Notes: a model not told the origin generated them from the letters alone. A stretch of 64,000 bases of DNA from Anaerolineales bacterium (GCA_030834895.1 JAUQXA010000064.1:186001-250000); one strand, 5' to 3'; positions 41,841-51,370 are shown, counted from the stretch's first letter. Translations and numbers: made by a program.

Positions 41841-42680
41841 TTAAATAAATGGGTTATAAAATCGGCTGTGGTTGACGAAGACCGATACAAGGATGGTGGC
41901 GATGAAGATGAGTGATGAAATGGCAAGCGCCGCGTAGTCCTGCCCGGTCAACGCCTTGGATGTGTACCAGGTGCGGGTCTTGCTCTTGGCAAAGCCGCGT
42001 AAATCCATCGCATTGCTGATGAGCTCAATCCTATCGAGGGCGGAGAAAATCAGCGGGATGACGATGAGCAGGGCGTTCTTGAAGCGATCGGCGAATTTCG
42101 CCTTGTGTGACAAGTCCAACCCGCGGGCCTGTTGTGCCAGGCTGATGTCGCGGTAATCCCTCTGCACGTCGGGGAAATAGCGCAGGGTCAGGGCGACGGC
42201 GAAGGCGGCTTTGTAGTTGACTCCAATTCCGTTCAGGGAGGAAGCAAACTCACTGGGGTTGGTTGTCAACAGGAAGATAATCCCAAATGGGATAACCGAA
42301 AAGTATTTGAAGAACTTCGTGACCTGATAAAAGATTTGCTCCCAGGTGAGTTTGTATCCGCCGTACAGGCTGACAATGTTGTGCCGCGTGCCGTAAATGC
42401 TTACACCCTGTTCCGGCGCGAAGAAGAAGGAAATCACGGCATTGGTAAGCACAAAGATAAGTACGTAAATAATCATCAGGCGGATCTGGGAGTATTTGAT
42501 TTTCGAGAGCCGCAGTACGCCAACCGAGAAAGCCATGACTGCAAGGATAACGCGGATGTCATACGAGAACATGACGGCAAAGGTCAGGAAGAGGAAGCAG
42601 ATGAGTTTCGTCAACCCCGAAAGCCTGTGGATGGGCGTGTCCACCTGGTTGTACGAAAAGAGTTTCATTTTCATGTTCAT
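41841..42680 (-). CDS. ecfT: ECF transporter transmembrane subunit EcfT
   Basis: The 279-residue membrane protein has about five helices and two coupling motifs, QQARGLDL and AMDLRGFAK, which contact the ATPases. It connects the S-component to the ATP-binding subunits. The start overlaps the stop of the ATPase gene by four bases. The family was identified by the paired Ala-Arg-Gly and Leu-Arg-Gly motifs. Confidence 0.9.
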   Translation of the reverse strand: MNMKMKLFSYNQVDTPIHRLSGLTKLICFLFLTFAVMFSYDIRVILAVMAFSVGVLRLSKIKYSQIRLMIIYVLIFVLTNAVISFFFAPEQGVSIYGTRHNIVSLYGGYKLTWEQIFYQVTKFFKYFSVIPFGIIFLLTTNPSEFASSLNGIGVNYKAAFAVALTLRYFPDVQRDYRDISLAQQARGLDLSHKAKFADRFKNALLIVIPLIFSALDRIELISNAMDLRGFAKSKTRTWYTSKALTGQDYAALAISSLIFIATILVSVFVNHSRFYNPFI

Positions 42681-44386
42681 CGGTTTTTCATCCTCCTTTC
42701 GTAATCAATGAAGGCTTGCACGAAATGAGTTCCGTCTTCGATGCCAGCCATTTGGGCGAGGTTGAAGAGCGAGGTCTCCTTCAAGTTTGCTTCGCCGATA
42801 ACCTGCGAATCTGTCAGCACGACCGAAGCCGCAGTGTCGGCGATCTTCCTGCCGCCTGCCAGCACAATTGCCCGCGGGGTATATTCCAGCATCAGGTGCA
42901 TGTCGTGGGTGATCAAGATGATCGTTACGCCCAGTTTGTTGATTTCCACCAGGAATTCCATGATCTCGGTGTAGTGACGGAAATCCTGTCCAGCGGTGGG
43001 TTCATCGAGGATGAGGATTTTCGGGTCGAGTACCAGAATGGATGCGATGGTCACGCGCTTTTTCTGTCCATAGCTTAGGGCGGAGATGGGCCAACTCTTG
43101 AACGGAGCCAGCCCGCAGATTTTGAGGACCTTTTCAATCCGCGTCGCAATCTGGTCTTCGGGGATATTTCTCAGCCGCAGTCCAAGCGCCACCTCTTCGT
43201 AGATCATCGGCTTGGAAATCATCTGGTTGGGATTTTGCATGACAACCCCGATAATTTCCGCCCGCTCTTTGATGGTCTTGTTTTTGATGTCTTCCCCTTT
43301 GTAGCGGATGACGCCACAGTCCTCCTTTTCGAATCCACACAGCAGTTTTGAGAGGGTGGACTTGCCTGCGCCGTTTTTGCCGACAATGGAAATCATTTCG
43401 CCTTCGCGGATGTCGAAGTTGATGTCATCCAGGATGGGACGGACACCATCATAGGAGAAGCATACGTTTTCCATGCGCAGGATGGATGAATTTGTGTTTT
43501 GCCGTTCGTCAGCCTGGATGGCATTGTGCCAGATGTTCAGCGCCTCTTTGGAGAGTTCCGTTTTCAGGCTGGTGATATGACCGGGCAACATGTCGCTGGT
43601 CACTTTGACACTCGCGTATTTCAGCGCGGTGACGTACAACGGCTCGCGGATTCCATTCTCGGTCAGGATGGTCGAGGAAACCAGCTCGTGGGCGTTCATG
43701 TCCGCGATGATTCTGCCGTCGTTGATGACGACGACTCTGTCAATGCTTCGGTGCAGAACATCTTCCAGACGGTGTTCGATGATGACAATGGTCTTCTGCG
43801 ATTGTCGATAAATATCGTCGATGATTTCGATGGCGGTCTTACCGGTGGCGGGATCGAGGTTGGCGAGCGGTTCATCGAAGAGTAGGATATCCACGTTGTC
43901 GATCATCACACCCGCCAGCGAGGTCCGCTGTTTTTGTCCGCCGGACAGTTCGAAGGGAGATGAAGTCAGCAAATTCTGCATGTCCACCATCTCCGCCACT
44001 TTTCGCACTCTTTCATGCATCTCGTCATGAGAGACGTTATCGTTTTCCAGCGCGAAGGCGATGTCCTCACCGGCAGTCAACCCCACGAATTGCCCATCTG
44101 AATCCTGCAAAACCGTGCCAATCATCTTCGAGAGGTGAAAAATGTCCTGTGTTTTTGTCTCCAGTCCATTGATTTTCAAGCTGCCGCTGATTTCCCCTTT
44201 GTACGCAAACGGAATCAGTCCATTCAGGCAATGCCCTAGCGTGCTTTTGCCGCTGCCGCTGGGTCCGACGATTAATATTTTTTCGCCGGGATAAATCCTG
44301 AGGTTGATGTCATGCAGGGTGGGCTCAGCCTGGCTGTAATATTGAAAGGAAAAATTTTGAAATTCAATGATTGCTTGTCTGTCCAT
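42677..44386 (-). CDS. ECF transporter ATPase with two fused ABC domains
   Basis: The 569-residue protein is a tandem of EcfA-type domains. The first has Walker A GPSGSGKST, signature LSGGQKQR and Walker B LLFDEPLANLD. The second has GKNGAGKST, LSYGQKKR and LILDEPTAGQD. It powers import through the ECF complex. Most ECF systems use two separate genes; the fusion is typical of YkoD-like systems with UPF0397 or thiamine-related S-components. Confidence 0.93.
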   Translation of the reverse strand: MDRQAIIEFQNFSFQYYSQAEPTLHDINLRIYPGEKILIVGPSGSGKSTLGHCLNGLIPFAYKGEISGSLKINGLETKTQDIFHLSKMIGTVLQDSDGQFVGLTAGEDIAFALENDNVSHDEMHERVRKVAEMVDMQNLLTSSPFELSGGQKQRTSLAGVMIDNVDILLFDEPLANLDPATGKTAIEIIDDIYRQSQKTIVIIEHRLEDVLHRSIDRVVVINDGRIIADMNAHELVSSTILTENGIREPLYVTALKYASVKVTSDMLPGHITSLKTELSKEALNIWHNAIQADERQNTNSSILRMENVCFSYDGVRPILDDINFDIREGEMISIVGKNGAGKSTLSKLLCGFEKEDCGVIRYKGEDIKNKTIKERAEIIGVVMQNPNQMISKPMIYEEVALGLRLRNIPEDQIATRIEKVLKICGLAPFKSWPISALSYGQKKRVTIASILVLDPKILILDEPTAGQDFRHYTEIMEFLVEINKLGVTIILITHDMHLMLEYTPRAIVLAGGRKIADTAASVVLTDSQVIGEANLKETSLFNLAQMAGIEDGTHFVQAFIDYERRMKNR

Positions 44387-44477
44387 AAAACAGGTTATCC
44401 GTTCGTTGTTTTTCCCTGCGCTCTGGATTTGTCCCAGGCTGTGGGAAACAGCCTGGGATTTTTCAAGCTGATGGAGG

Positions 44478-45035
44478 CTAGCTCTTGCTCAGACTGCCCT
44501 TCTTTGTCCGCGTGGCGGCATAGGCAACCAGTAACAGGGTGCCGATGACGCCAGCGCTGATCGTGTTCATGATCGCGGCGGTGACGCCCTGGGTAAAGAC
44601 CAGGTTGACGGGTTCCTGATAGATGAGGATGTCAAGCACGGGGGCGACGATTATCCAGGCGATCACATTGCCAATGGCTTGGATCACGTTGAAAGTGATG
44701 ATGTCCTTGGTCTTGAATTCACCTTCCTCGACCTTTGTTCGTTTATAGGCAAAGCCAAAGACGAAACCGGCAACGCCGCTGGCGATGACCCAGCTCCACC
44801 AGGGGGAACCGTACTGGATGGCGTCACTGAGGGCGTGGCCAATGAACTGGATCAACAGCCCGGCGATGGGTCCAAACAGGGTGGCGAAGAAGGCGCCCAG
44901 TCCGTAGGCGGTCTGGAAACTGGTCTCAGGGACCGGTGAAGGCACCTTAACGTACATGAATAAAAGCGTAAAGATGGCGGCGCCAAGCCCGGTGGCGACA
45001 ATAGTTCTGGTACTAACCTTGAAATAATCCTTCAT
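44478..45035 (-). CDS. ECF transporter S-component, UPF0397 family
   Basis: The 185-residue membrane protein has five or six helices and the UPF0397 signatures GHALSDAIQYGSPWWSWV, LDILIYQEPVN and TQGV..A, ending KKGSL. It binds the substrate in the membrane; the substrate of this family is not firmly known. ATG 45035 follows an AAAGGAG site. The operon order S-component, fused ATPase, EcfT, SAM hydrolase suggests a substrate related to SAM, methionine or adenosine. Confidence 0.88.
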   Translation of the reverse strand: MKDYFKVSTRTIVATGLGAAIFTLLFMYVKVPSPVPETSFQTAYGLGAFFATLFGPIAGLLIQFIGHALSDAIQYGSPWWSWVIASGVAGFVFGFAYKRTKVEEGEFKTKDIITFNVIQAIGNVIAWIIVAPVLDILIYQEPVNLVFTQGVTAAIMNTISAGVIGTLLLVAYAATRTKKGSLSKS

Positions 45036-45310
45036 TTTTTGCTCCTTTTGAAAAAATTCAGATGTTTTGGGCCGTGTATCAACCCGGCAGGGAAGCTCAG
45101 TTTGCGTGAGGATTGCTCCCGCCATTCAATCGACTTTCTCGGACGGTTTGAAAAGTATCAAGTTATTCGGGTCGGGCACCTCCTCTTTGCAGTTCAATAT
45201 TCGCGAACCCGCGTAACAAGTATAACTTAAATGTTGCAGTTTAACTTTGATTTGGGTTTTTGCGGGGGTATTTTTGAGGAGTGAAAATCTTTAAAGCATG
45301 TATTAATATA
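45036..45310 (-). promoter_or_regulatory. Long leader of the ECF operon
   Basis: A gene-free stretch of 275 bp lies upstream of the S-component gene. TATACT at 45224-45219 is a possible -10 box; no good -35 box was found. This would give a leader of about 175 bases with GC-rich potential stems (around 45075-45120 and 45160-45215). I compared it by eye with SAM, TPP, purine and preQ1 riboswitches and saw no match. Control by an unrecognised RNA element is possible. Confidence 0.35.
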
Positions 45311-45340
45311 CAAAAACCGCCGAATGAACGGCGGTTTTTG
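45311..45340. terminator. Terminator behind the DUF1684 gene
   Basis: A perfect 12-bp stem (CAAAAACCGCCG with CGGCGGTTTTTG) with a 6-base loop works on both strands. It lies eight bases after the DUF1684 stop. Confidence 0.9.
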
Positions 45341-45347
45341 TTGAAGT

Positions 45348-46184
45348 TTATCGCAGCGGTGCTGTATGTCGTCTTGTGTACTTTTCTCCGGCGGTCACTC
45401 GAAAGTCAAGGTGGTTTTGTTCGGGAGCAAAGACACAGGTGGCAAAGTTGGTGAAGGCACAGGGCGGGGAGTAGGACTTATTGAAGTCGATGAAAAACTT
45501 TCCATCTTCCTTCTCAACGACAAGGTAGCGGCCGGTTGGGTAGGTTTCATCCTTGGCGGTTGGATCCCAGAAGCGGATGAAGAGGCTGCCGTCGTCTTCA
45601 GTGTTGGCATCCAATTGATACTGCTTTCCGTTGACTTCAAATGAGAGATATCCTTCCACGGGGAATTCCGATTTTTCCCCTGTGATGTCGGGGAAAAAGG
45701 CCTTTTTGGGACGGTCATAGACAGTGTATGTTGCCGGAAGACGGAAACTTTCATCGATGTCAAACCAGGTGCGGGCTGGGAAGATTTTCCTTCCCTCGCG
45801 TCGATTGTCCCACAGGCGGACGCCCATCCTGTGTCCGCGTTCGATAACCACAAAGCGGACATCCTCTAATGTGACAAAACTGGGACCGTCGGAGATATCG
45901 GGTTGGAGGGCTGCGAAATCAACCAGCACATCATTCACTTTGACTGGTTGCCCGGGATTTACTCGTAGGGTGACAGTCCTTCCGTTGTACTCTATGTACC
46001 CGACACTTGCAGGCAGGCGCTCGGGTAATTGGACTTCGCATTTCGAGTCCGAGCCGACCTGATTTTTACCTAGCTTTAACCAGAACAAACCGGCGAGCGC
46101 AAGCCATCCGTTTTCTCTGCGGATGCTCTCATTTCGTTCGGTGCGCCAATTGGCAATGGACTGTCTATATGTCATGTCTATCAT
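45348..46184 (-). CDS. DUF1684 protein
   Basis: The 278-residue soluble protein has the DUF1684 features: an N-terminal WRTERNESIRRENGWLALAGLFWL block, VRLWDNRR, and the C-terminal FNKSYSPPCAFTNFATC motif with conserved Pro and Cys. The function of the family is unknown. I chose ATG 46184 (MIDMTYRQ): a TATAAT box lies seven bases upstream, so it is probably leaderless; the upstream ATG would lie before that promoter. Confidence 0.85.
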   Translation of the reverse strand: MIDMTYRQSIANWRTERNESIRRENGWLALAGLFWLKLGKNQVGSDSKCEVQLPERLPASVGYIEYNGRTVTLRVNPGQPVKVNDVLVDFAALQPDISDGPSFVTLEDVRFVVIERGHRMGVRLWDNRREGRKIFPARTWFDIDESFRLPATYTVYDRPKKAFFPDITGEKSEFPVEGYLSFEVNGKQYQLDANTEDDGSLFIRFWDPTAKDETYPTGRYLVVEKEDGKFFIDFNKSYSPPCAFTNFATCVFAPEQNHLDFRVTAGEKYTRRHTAPLR

Positions 46185-46191
46185 ATATGAA

Positions 46192-46197
46192 ATTATA
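46192..46197 (-). promoter_or_regulatory. -10 box of the DUF1684 gene, possible leaderless start
   Basis: TATAAT on the - strand is followed by seven bases (TTCATAT) and ATG. No ribosome site is present between them. Confidence 0.5.
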
Positions 46198-46230
46198 TCC
46201 GACAATGAATCTCGAAAGTTTTGATAAAAC

Positions 46231-46254
46231 CAGATCCGCTGAAAGGCGGATCTG
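46231..46254 (-). terminator. Hairpin behind the 198-aa membrane protein gene
   Basis: A 9-bp perfect stem (CAGATCCGC with GCGGATCTG) and a 6-base loop are followed on the - strand by GTTTTATC. Confidence 0.7.
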
Positions 46255-46270
46255 CAAGTATTTTTTTACT

Positions 46271-46867
46271 TTATCCTGTGACTGTTGGAATCATTGCCAA
46301 ATAAGTGATAAGTCCTGCCACAAACATGATCAAACCGAAAGCCGCGAAGAGCAGCCTCATGTTGCTTTCAGCGCCAAGCAGGGATGCCCATGCTGTAAAA
46401 GCCAGACCGAGCGCCATGATCATCATAACCAGTTGAAGTTGGTCTCCTTTTTCATCATATTGTGAAGCAAGTTCAAAGGCTGTGTCAGACTCATCCCAAT
46501 AGGCGTATGCATCCGCATACATGTTGTCATAATACTGCTCGTCCCACACACCCTCAGGGTCGCGTTCGACCGCCGCTTGAAGCGACTCGGAGAAGTTTAA
46601 CTGGTAGTATTCCGCGATTTCTGGGCGCTCATCCGTGTTCAAATACCAGTTGTCAAAGTAGTTGTAATCCTGTGTAATGTCCTGATTGGCGCGCAAGTAT
46701 TCGGCGTTTCCATCATTCAGGTTCTTCATGCCTTTGACCTCATACTCGTTCTGCTTTGAGTCTGACATGGCGCCCTGATAACTTGCGACAGCGGTGAAAA
46801 CGCTCAACAATGCGATCATCGTACCCAGGAAGATTTCATTACCCAAAAAACCAAGAATTTTTCTCAT
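46271..46867 (-). CDS. Membrane protein of unknown function (198 aa)
   Basis: The protein has an N-terminal helix (about 10-30), a long polar and acidic middle with many Tyr, Asn and Asp (about 35-135), and two C-terminal helices (about 143-165 and 170-192). The middle has a heptad-like region and may stand out of the membrane. An AGAGGAA site precedes the ATG. It diverges from dcd. No family was recognised. Confidence 0.75.
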   Translation of the reverse strand: MRKILGFLGNEIFLGTMIALLSVFTAVASYQGAMSDSKQNEYEVKGMKNLNDGNAEYLRANQDITQDYNYFDNWYLNTDERPEIAEYYQLNFSESLQAAVERDPEGVWDEQYYDNMYADAYAYWDESDTAFELASQYDEKGDQLQLVMMIMALGLAFTAWASLLGAESNMRLLFAAFGLIMFVAGLITYLAMIPTVTG

Positions 46868-46990
46868 TTTTTTCCTCTTGAATGGAGTTGAATAGAATAC
46901 AGACGATAATTATAAACATGAACTTATAATTCGGAATTTACAGTTTTGTTATAAAATCAAGGTAGAAATTAAAAAAACAAGGAGAGTTAT

Positions 46991-47545
46991 ATGGGATTGA
47001 AACCCGACCACTGGATTCGCAAGATGGCGCATGAGCATAAAATGATCGAACCCTTCGTCGAGAGTCAGGTTCGGGACGGGGTGATTTCATATGGCGTCTC
47101 CTCGTATGGCTACGATGTGCGTGTAGCAAACGAGTTCAAGATTTTTACTAATGTTTTCTCAGCGGTGGTTGACCCGAAACATTTCGACACCAAGTCCATG
47201 GTGGATTTTGTAGGCGACGTTTGTGTTGTGCCGCCAAACTCGTTTGCCCTGGCGCGCACGGTGGAATATTTTTGCATTCCGCGCAATGTGTTGACGGTTT
47301 GTCTGGGCAAGTCCACCTATGCGCGCTGCGGCATCATTGTCAATGTCACGCCGTTTGAGCCTGAATGGGAGGGATATGTCACTCTTGAAATCTCGAATAC
47401 CACTCCGTTACCCGCCAGAATTTACGCTAACGAAGGATTGGCACAGGTGTTATTCTTTGAAGCGGATGACCCATGTGACGTATCCTATGCAGATAAGAAG
47501 GGTAAATACCAAAAGCAACAGTCCATTGTCTTGCCAAAGTTATAA
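46991..47545 (+). CDS. dcd: dCTP deaminase
   Basis: The 184-residue protein has the family features SSYGYDVRVANEF, GKSTYARCGI, VTPFEPEWEG and LEISNTTPLPARIYANEG, where the Glu in PFEPEWEG is catalytic. It deaminates dCTP to dUTP for dTTP synthesis. Whether it is also a dUTPase cannot be judged here. An AAGGAGAG site and a TATAAA box about 40 bases upstream support the start. Confidence 0.95.
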   Translation: MGLKPDHWIRKMAHEHKMIEPFVESQVRDGVISYGVSSYGYDVRVANEFKIFTNVFSAVVDPKHFDTKSMVDFVGDVCVVPPNSFALARTVEYFCIPRNVLTVCLGKSTYARCGIIVNVTPFEPEWEGYVTLEISNTTPLPARIYANEGLAQVLFFEADDPCDVSYADKKGKYQKQQSIVLPKL

Positions 47546-47568
47546 GTTGAAAAACAAGGAGCGTTAAG

Positions 47569-48840
47569 ATGGCGCACTCTTTCGGCATGCATTCAGTTCA
47601 ATCGCAATTGGGTGACATGGAAAAAATGTTGATGCGCGTAATGGCACATGTTGCCCGTATGAACGAGGGGCAGACATCCCATATTCTTCGGGACCTTACG
47701 CAGATATCGAGTACCCTAACCACGTTCAAACAGGGAGTGGCGGGTTACATGAATGCCCGTCAAAGACAAATAGGAGCGCTGGTTGGCGTGGGAAGTGTGA
47801 TCAATTCCTCGCTTGGACTAAAGTCAGTGTTGGAAAAGGTCATGGATACGCTGATCGCGTTGATGAACGCCGAGCGCGGCTTCCTGATGCTGCGCGAGCC
47901 CAGCGGTGAATTGAAGGTGCGTATTGCGCGGGGGATAGATAGTGCCAATTTGAGTGAAGAAGTTTTCTCAATCAGTAAAACGATTGTGCGCCGTGTGGCT
48001 GAATCAGGGGAGGCCGTTTTGACCACGAACGCCCAGGAGGACCCACGCTTTGGTGAGCAATACAGCGTGGCAATGTATCACTTGCTTTCCATTCTATGTG
48101 CCCCGCTCAAGATTAAGGATGACTTGATTGGCGTGATTTATGTGGATAACCGCGCCCACACGAGCATGTTCAGCGCTGATGATTTGGAGATCATTTCGGC
48201 CTTCTCCAACCAGGCCGCAGTGGCGATTGACAATGCCCGCCTGTTCGATGACTTGCAGGAGAGCAATGCGGAGTTGGAGATCGCCTACCAGGCCACACTC
48301 GAAGGTTGGGTGCGCGCCCTCGATTTGCGAGACAGGGAAACCGAGGGACATACAAAACGGGTGACGATGCTGACGCAACGCCTTGCACGGTCACTGGGAT
48401 TGGATGATGAAAAATTAATGCATATTACACGCGGCGCGCTTTTGCATGATGTCGGCAAAATGGCAATCCCCGATGGTATCCTGTTAAAGCCAGGCGAACT
48501 CACCCCAGAAGAGCGTTTATTGATCCAAAAACACCCTGTTTATGCCTACGAGATGTTAAGCCCGATCAAGTTTTTGATCCCGGCGCTTGAAATCCCTTAT
48601 TGTCATCATGAAAGATGGGACGGTTCCGGTTACCCACGCGGATTGAAAGGGGAAGAGATACCCTTTGCCGCGCGTATTTTTTCCGTAGTGGATGTTTGGG
48701 ATGCGCTGATTTATGACCGCCCTTATCGTAAGGGAATTGCGCCGGCAAAAGTAGAGGAAATGATTTACGAGAAATCGGGCGCGCATTTCGACTCCAATGT
48801 GGTGGATGCTTTCTTTTCGCTTGAAAATTTAGCTGTTTAA
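47569..48840 (+). CDS. GAF and HD-GYP domain protein, probable c-di-GMP phosphodiesterase
   Basis: The 423-residue cytoplasmic protein has a helical N-terminus (about 1-65), a GAF domain (about 75-225) and an HD-GYP domain (about 240-420) with HDVGK, a downstream HH pair and RWDGSGYP. HD-GYP proteins break down cyclic dinucleotides. The metal-binding HD and the GYP tripeptide are both intact, so it should be active. It follows dcd by 23 bases with AAGGAGCG, so they may be co-transcribed. The GAF ligand is unknown. Confidence 0.92.
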   Translation: MAHSFGMHSVQSQLGDMEKMLMRVMAHVARMNEGQTSHILRDLTQISSTLTTFKQGVAGYMNARQRQIGALVGVGSVINSSLGLKSVLEKVMDTLIALMNAERGFLMLREPSGELKVRIARGIDSANLSEEVFSISKTIVRRVAESGEAVLTTNAQEDPRFGEQYSVAMYHLLSILCAPLKIKDDLIGVIYVDNRAHTSMFSADDLEIISAFSNQAAVAIDNARLFDDLQESNAELEIAYQATLEGWVRALDLRDRETEGHTKRVTMLTQRLARSLGLDDEKLMHITRGALLHDVGKMAIPDGILLKPGELTPEERLLIQKHPVYAYEMLSPIKFLIPALEIPYCHHERWDGSGYPRGLKGEEIPFAARIFSVVDVWDALIYDRPYRKGIAPAKVEEMIYEKSGAHFDSNVVDAFFSLENLAV

Positions 48841-48855
48841 TGAGCGCTCTTTTGT

Positions 48856-49338
48856 TTATGCGGGTTTGTCCCGTTCCGTTAAGTTCACCACAATTGCGTT
48901 GCTGGCTTTGATCAAGTTTTCGGGGGTGATCATAATTTCCTCGCCCCACTGCCCTCCGCCTGTGCCGAGGATGGGCTCATTCACCAGACTCGCCTCGAGA
49001 AAGGTGCGGAATCCTTCGGGCTGCCAGCCAAAGGCGGGGATCGAGCCGATGACATAACCCGTTGTCTCTTTTACCACTTCAGGCTCGGCCATCTTGATGT
49101 TGCGCGAACCAATCGCCTTCTTCAAGTTTCCTGAAATCGCATTTTGGTCCCCACCGAGCATGACCAGTACACGTTCCCCTGTGTCCACTTGAAAGATGAG
49201 GGTTTTTACAGCCTGTCGTTCGGAAAAGCCCAGCGCATGAGCCACATTGGCTGCGCCTTTCTCTGTCTCAGACGAAAAACTGCGCGCTTCGTAAGGGATG
49301 CTGCGTTCATCCAGATAAATATGAGATGGGAGTTTCAT
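48856..49338 (-). CDS. YbaK/EbsC-type aminoacyl-tRNA deacylase
   Basis: The 160-residue protein has the YbaK fold signatures AHALGFSERQAVKTLIF and GGDQNAISG.LKKA, and the end block GGGQWGEEIMITPENL. Such proteins hydrolyse mischarged Cys-tRNA(Pro) or related species. AAAGGA precedes the ATG. It is a single gene convergent with the HD-GYP gene. Confidence 0.9.
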   Translation of the reverse strand: MKLPSHIYLDERSIPYEARSFSSETEKGAANVAHALGFSERQAVKTLIFQVDTGERVLVMLGGDQNAISGNLKKAIGSRNIKMAEPEVVKETTGYVIGSIPAFGWQPEGFRTFLEASLVNEPILGTGGGQWGEEIMITPENLIKASNAIVVNLTERDKPA

Positions 49339-49386
49339 GGTGTGAGTCCTTTGCGAATCCGTAATGGTCTTTTCCTTGAGTTTATG

Positions 49387-50313
49387 TCACCTGTTTCTTG
49401 ATGCAAGATAGATTCCCGTCAAAATAAATACACCGCCCACCAGGGTTGCCATGCCCGGTGTTTCATTCAAAATGAAAAATGCCAGGATTGCGGAGCCAAT
49501 TGGCTCGCCGAGTGTGGTTACAGCCACAAGTGCGGCGGGCAAATATTTCAGCGCCCAATTATACGTGGAATGTCCAACCAGTTGCGGAAGCGCTGCCAGC
49601 AGGAAAATCCATCCGTAGGTCTTGGGGGCGAATCCAAACGGTGAACTACCGGAGGCAAACATGATGACAATCAACACCACCGCAGCGAAGCCATAGACCA
49701 TGAAAATATAAGGGATCAGTGAAATGGTGGTGCGTAATTTCCTGCCAATGATGAGATAGCCAGTCACCGTCCACGCGCCGGCCAGGGCCAATAAGTTGCC
49801 CAGCATGGAACGTCCTTGTAAAACATCCTGCAGGGCGGGACAGGACAGACCTGAGTCCCAGACGCAGGCATCAGATAGCCCAATGATTGCCCCGCCTGCA
49901 AGCGAAAGCCCCAACCCGATGATGGCTGTGCGCGCGAGATTTTCCTTCAACAACATGGGCGATAGCAACGCCACCCAAAGCGGGCCTGTGCTCACGAACA
50001 CAACCGAACTTGCCACGCTGGTATATTCAAGCGACGATATCCATGTGGCAAAGTGCAAGGCGAGAAAAATGCCCGAGAAAAACCCGGACAGGATTTCGGT
50101 CCGCGTGAAGCGTTTTAATTCGTCACGATGTTTGCTGAGGGCAATCGGCGCGAGGATCAAAGTCGCGAAGGTCAGGCGCAGGGCGGCAATCACCAGCGAA
50201 GGCGCGCCGTCGCCTTGCGCAAACCGAATGAAAATGCTTGCGGTGGAAACAGAAAGTATGGCGACCAGAATTGCAATGGGGAGCAGGATGCGGGGCGGGG
50301 TGTGCTGGCTCAT
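49387..50313 (-). CDS. EamA-family exporter (DMT superfamily)
   Basis: The 308-residue membrane protein has ten helices in two EamA repeats (about 10-150 and 170-305), with the repeat-end motif LGEPIGSAILAFFILNE in the second. Members export metabolites or amino acids; the substrate cannot be told. The start lies close behind a possible TAAACT box. Confidence 0.9.
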   Translation of the reverse strand: MSQHTPPRILLPIAILVAILSVSTASIFIRFAQGDGAPSLVIAALRLTFATLILAPIALSKHRDELKRFTRTEILSGFFSGIFLALHFATWISSLEYTSVASSVVFVSTGPLWVALLSPMLLKENLARTAIIGLGLSLAGGAIIGLSDACVWDSGLSCPALQDVLQGRSMLGNLLALAGAWTVTGYLIIGRKLRTTISLIPYIFMVYGFAAVVLIVIMFASGSSPFGFAPKTYGWIFLLAALPQLVGHSTYNWALKYLPAALVAVTTLGEPIGSAILAFFILNETPGMATLVGGVFILTGIYLASRNR

Positions 50314-50412
50314 AATGGATCAGAGTTTACCGCAAATGAGTGTGTATGTGACAAAACTTGTCATTCATTGCAAGATATGCTGGTAACGCATTACCGATAA
50401 GGAGAATATAAA

Positions 50413-50640
50413 ATGCCAAGTGTCGAATCTGACGTTGCGGGGTTGATTGCCAAGAAGGTTGGATTTCCTCCAGACAAGACGGAACAGGCTGTGGAGGTTG
50501 TTGTGAATTTCATCAAACAAAAATTACCGCCCGTTGTCGCGGGACGGGTGGATGCTGTCCTTGATGGGAGCGTTGACCTGAGTGATGGTATCGGACTTGG
50601 TGATACGGCGGCGTTTTTTGTTCCATTCCAAATTGTATGA
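50413..50640 (+). CDS. Small soluble protein of unknown function (75 aa)
   Basis: The protein is helical and has KKVGFPPDKTEQAVEVVVNF followed by a VVAGRVDAVLDG turn, a pattern seen in small DUF2267/DUF2780-like proteins, but I cannot place it firmly. AAGGAGAA lies before the ATG. It stands alone between the exporter and superoxide dismutase. Confidence 0.65.
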   Translation: MPSVESDVAGLIAKKVGFPPDKTEQAVEVVVNFIKQKLPPVVAGRVDAVLDGSVDLSDGIGLGDTAAFFVPFQIV

Positions 50641-50764
50641 TATTTATATGAAAATTGTCCTAATTCTTGCGAGGTTTTATGGTTGGGGGTAAAATGAATT
50701 CGTTACTTTCAAGATTGTAATTCTACAAAATAAGACCCGTCATTTTTCTAAGGAGAGAAAAACA

Positions 50765-51370
50765 ATGGCTTTCGAACTTCCCAAACTCGCTTATGCGTAT
50801 GACGCTCTGGAACCGCACATCGATGCGCGTACAATGGAAATCCACCACTCCAAACACCACAACACCTATGTTACCAATTTGAACGGACTTGTGGAGAAGA
50901 CTCCCGAACTGGCTGGCAAATCGCTCGAGGAAATACTTGGTAATCTGAATGCCGTTCCCGAAAGTGTTCGCACGGGTGTCCGCAACCACGGCGGTGGGAC
51001 ATATAACCACAATTTGTTCTGGGAATTCATGACACCCAAGGCGGGTGGTGCTCCCAAAGGCGAACTGGCAAAGGCAATCGATGCCTCTTTCACTTCGTTT
51101 GATAATTTCAAGGCTGAATTTGAGAAATCCGCCATGGGACGCTTTGGTTCCGGCTGGGCCTGGCTTGTCAAGAAGGACAGCGGACTCGCGGTAATTTCCA
51201 CTGCCAATCAGGATACGCCGATTTCCGATGGACTGACACCACTTCTCTGCATTGATGTCTGGGAGCATGCATACTATTTGAAATATCAAAACCGCCGTGC
51301 TGACTACGTTTCCGCATTTTGGAACGTGATCAACTGGGACGCCGTCGCAGCACGCTACGCTGCCAAGTAA
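50765..51370 (+). CDS. sodA: Superoxide dismutase, Fe/Mn family
   Basis: The 201-residue enzyme has the metal ligands His in IHHSKHHNTY, His in GGTYNHNLFW, and Asp and His in DVWEHAYY. The GSGWAWL with later STANQDTPI favours Mn over Fe. It converts superoxide to peroxide and oxygen in the cytoplasm. AAGGAGAG precedes the ATG. Its presence suggests exposure to oxygen. Confidence 0.95.
   Translation: MAFELPKLAYAYDALEPHIDARTMEIHHSKHHNTYVTNLNGLVEKTPELAGKSLEEILGNLNAVPESVRTGVRNHGGGTYNHNLFWEFMTPKAGGAPKGELAKAIDASFTSFDNFKAEFEKSAMGRFGSGWAWLVKKDSGLAVISTANQDTPISDGLTPLLCIDVWEHAYYLKYQNRRADYVSAFWNVINWDAVAARYAAK

Noticed and set aside
45036..45240. SAM or TPP riboswitch in the ECF leader
   Set aside because: The conserved cores of these classes were not found by eye on the - strand.
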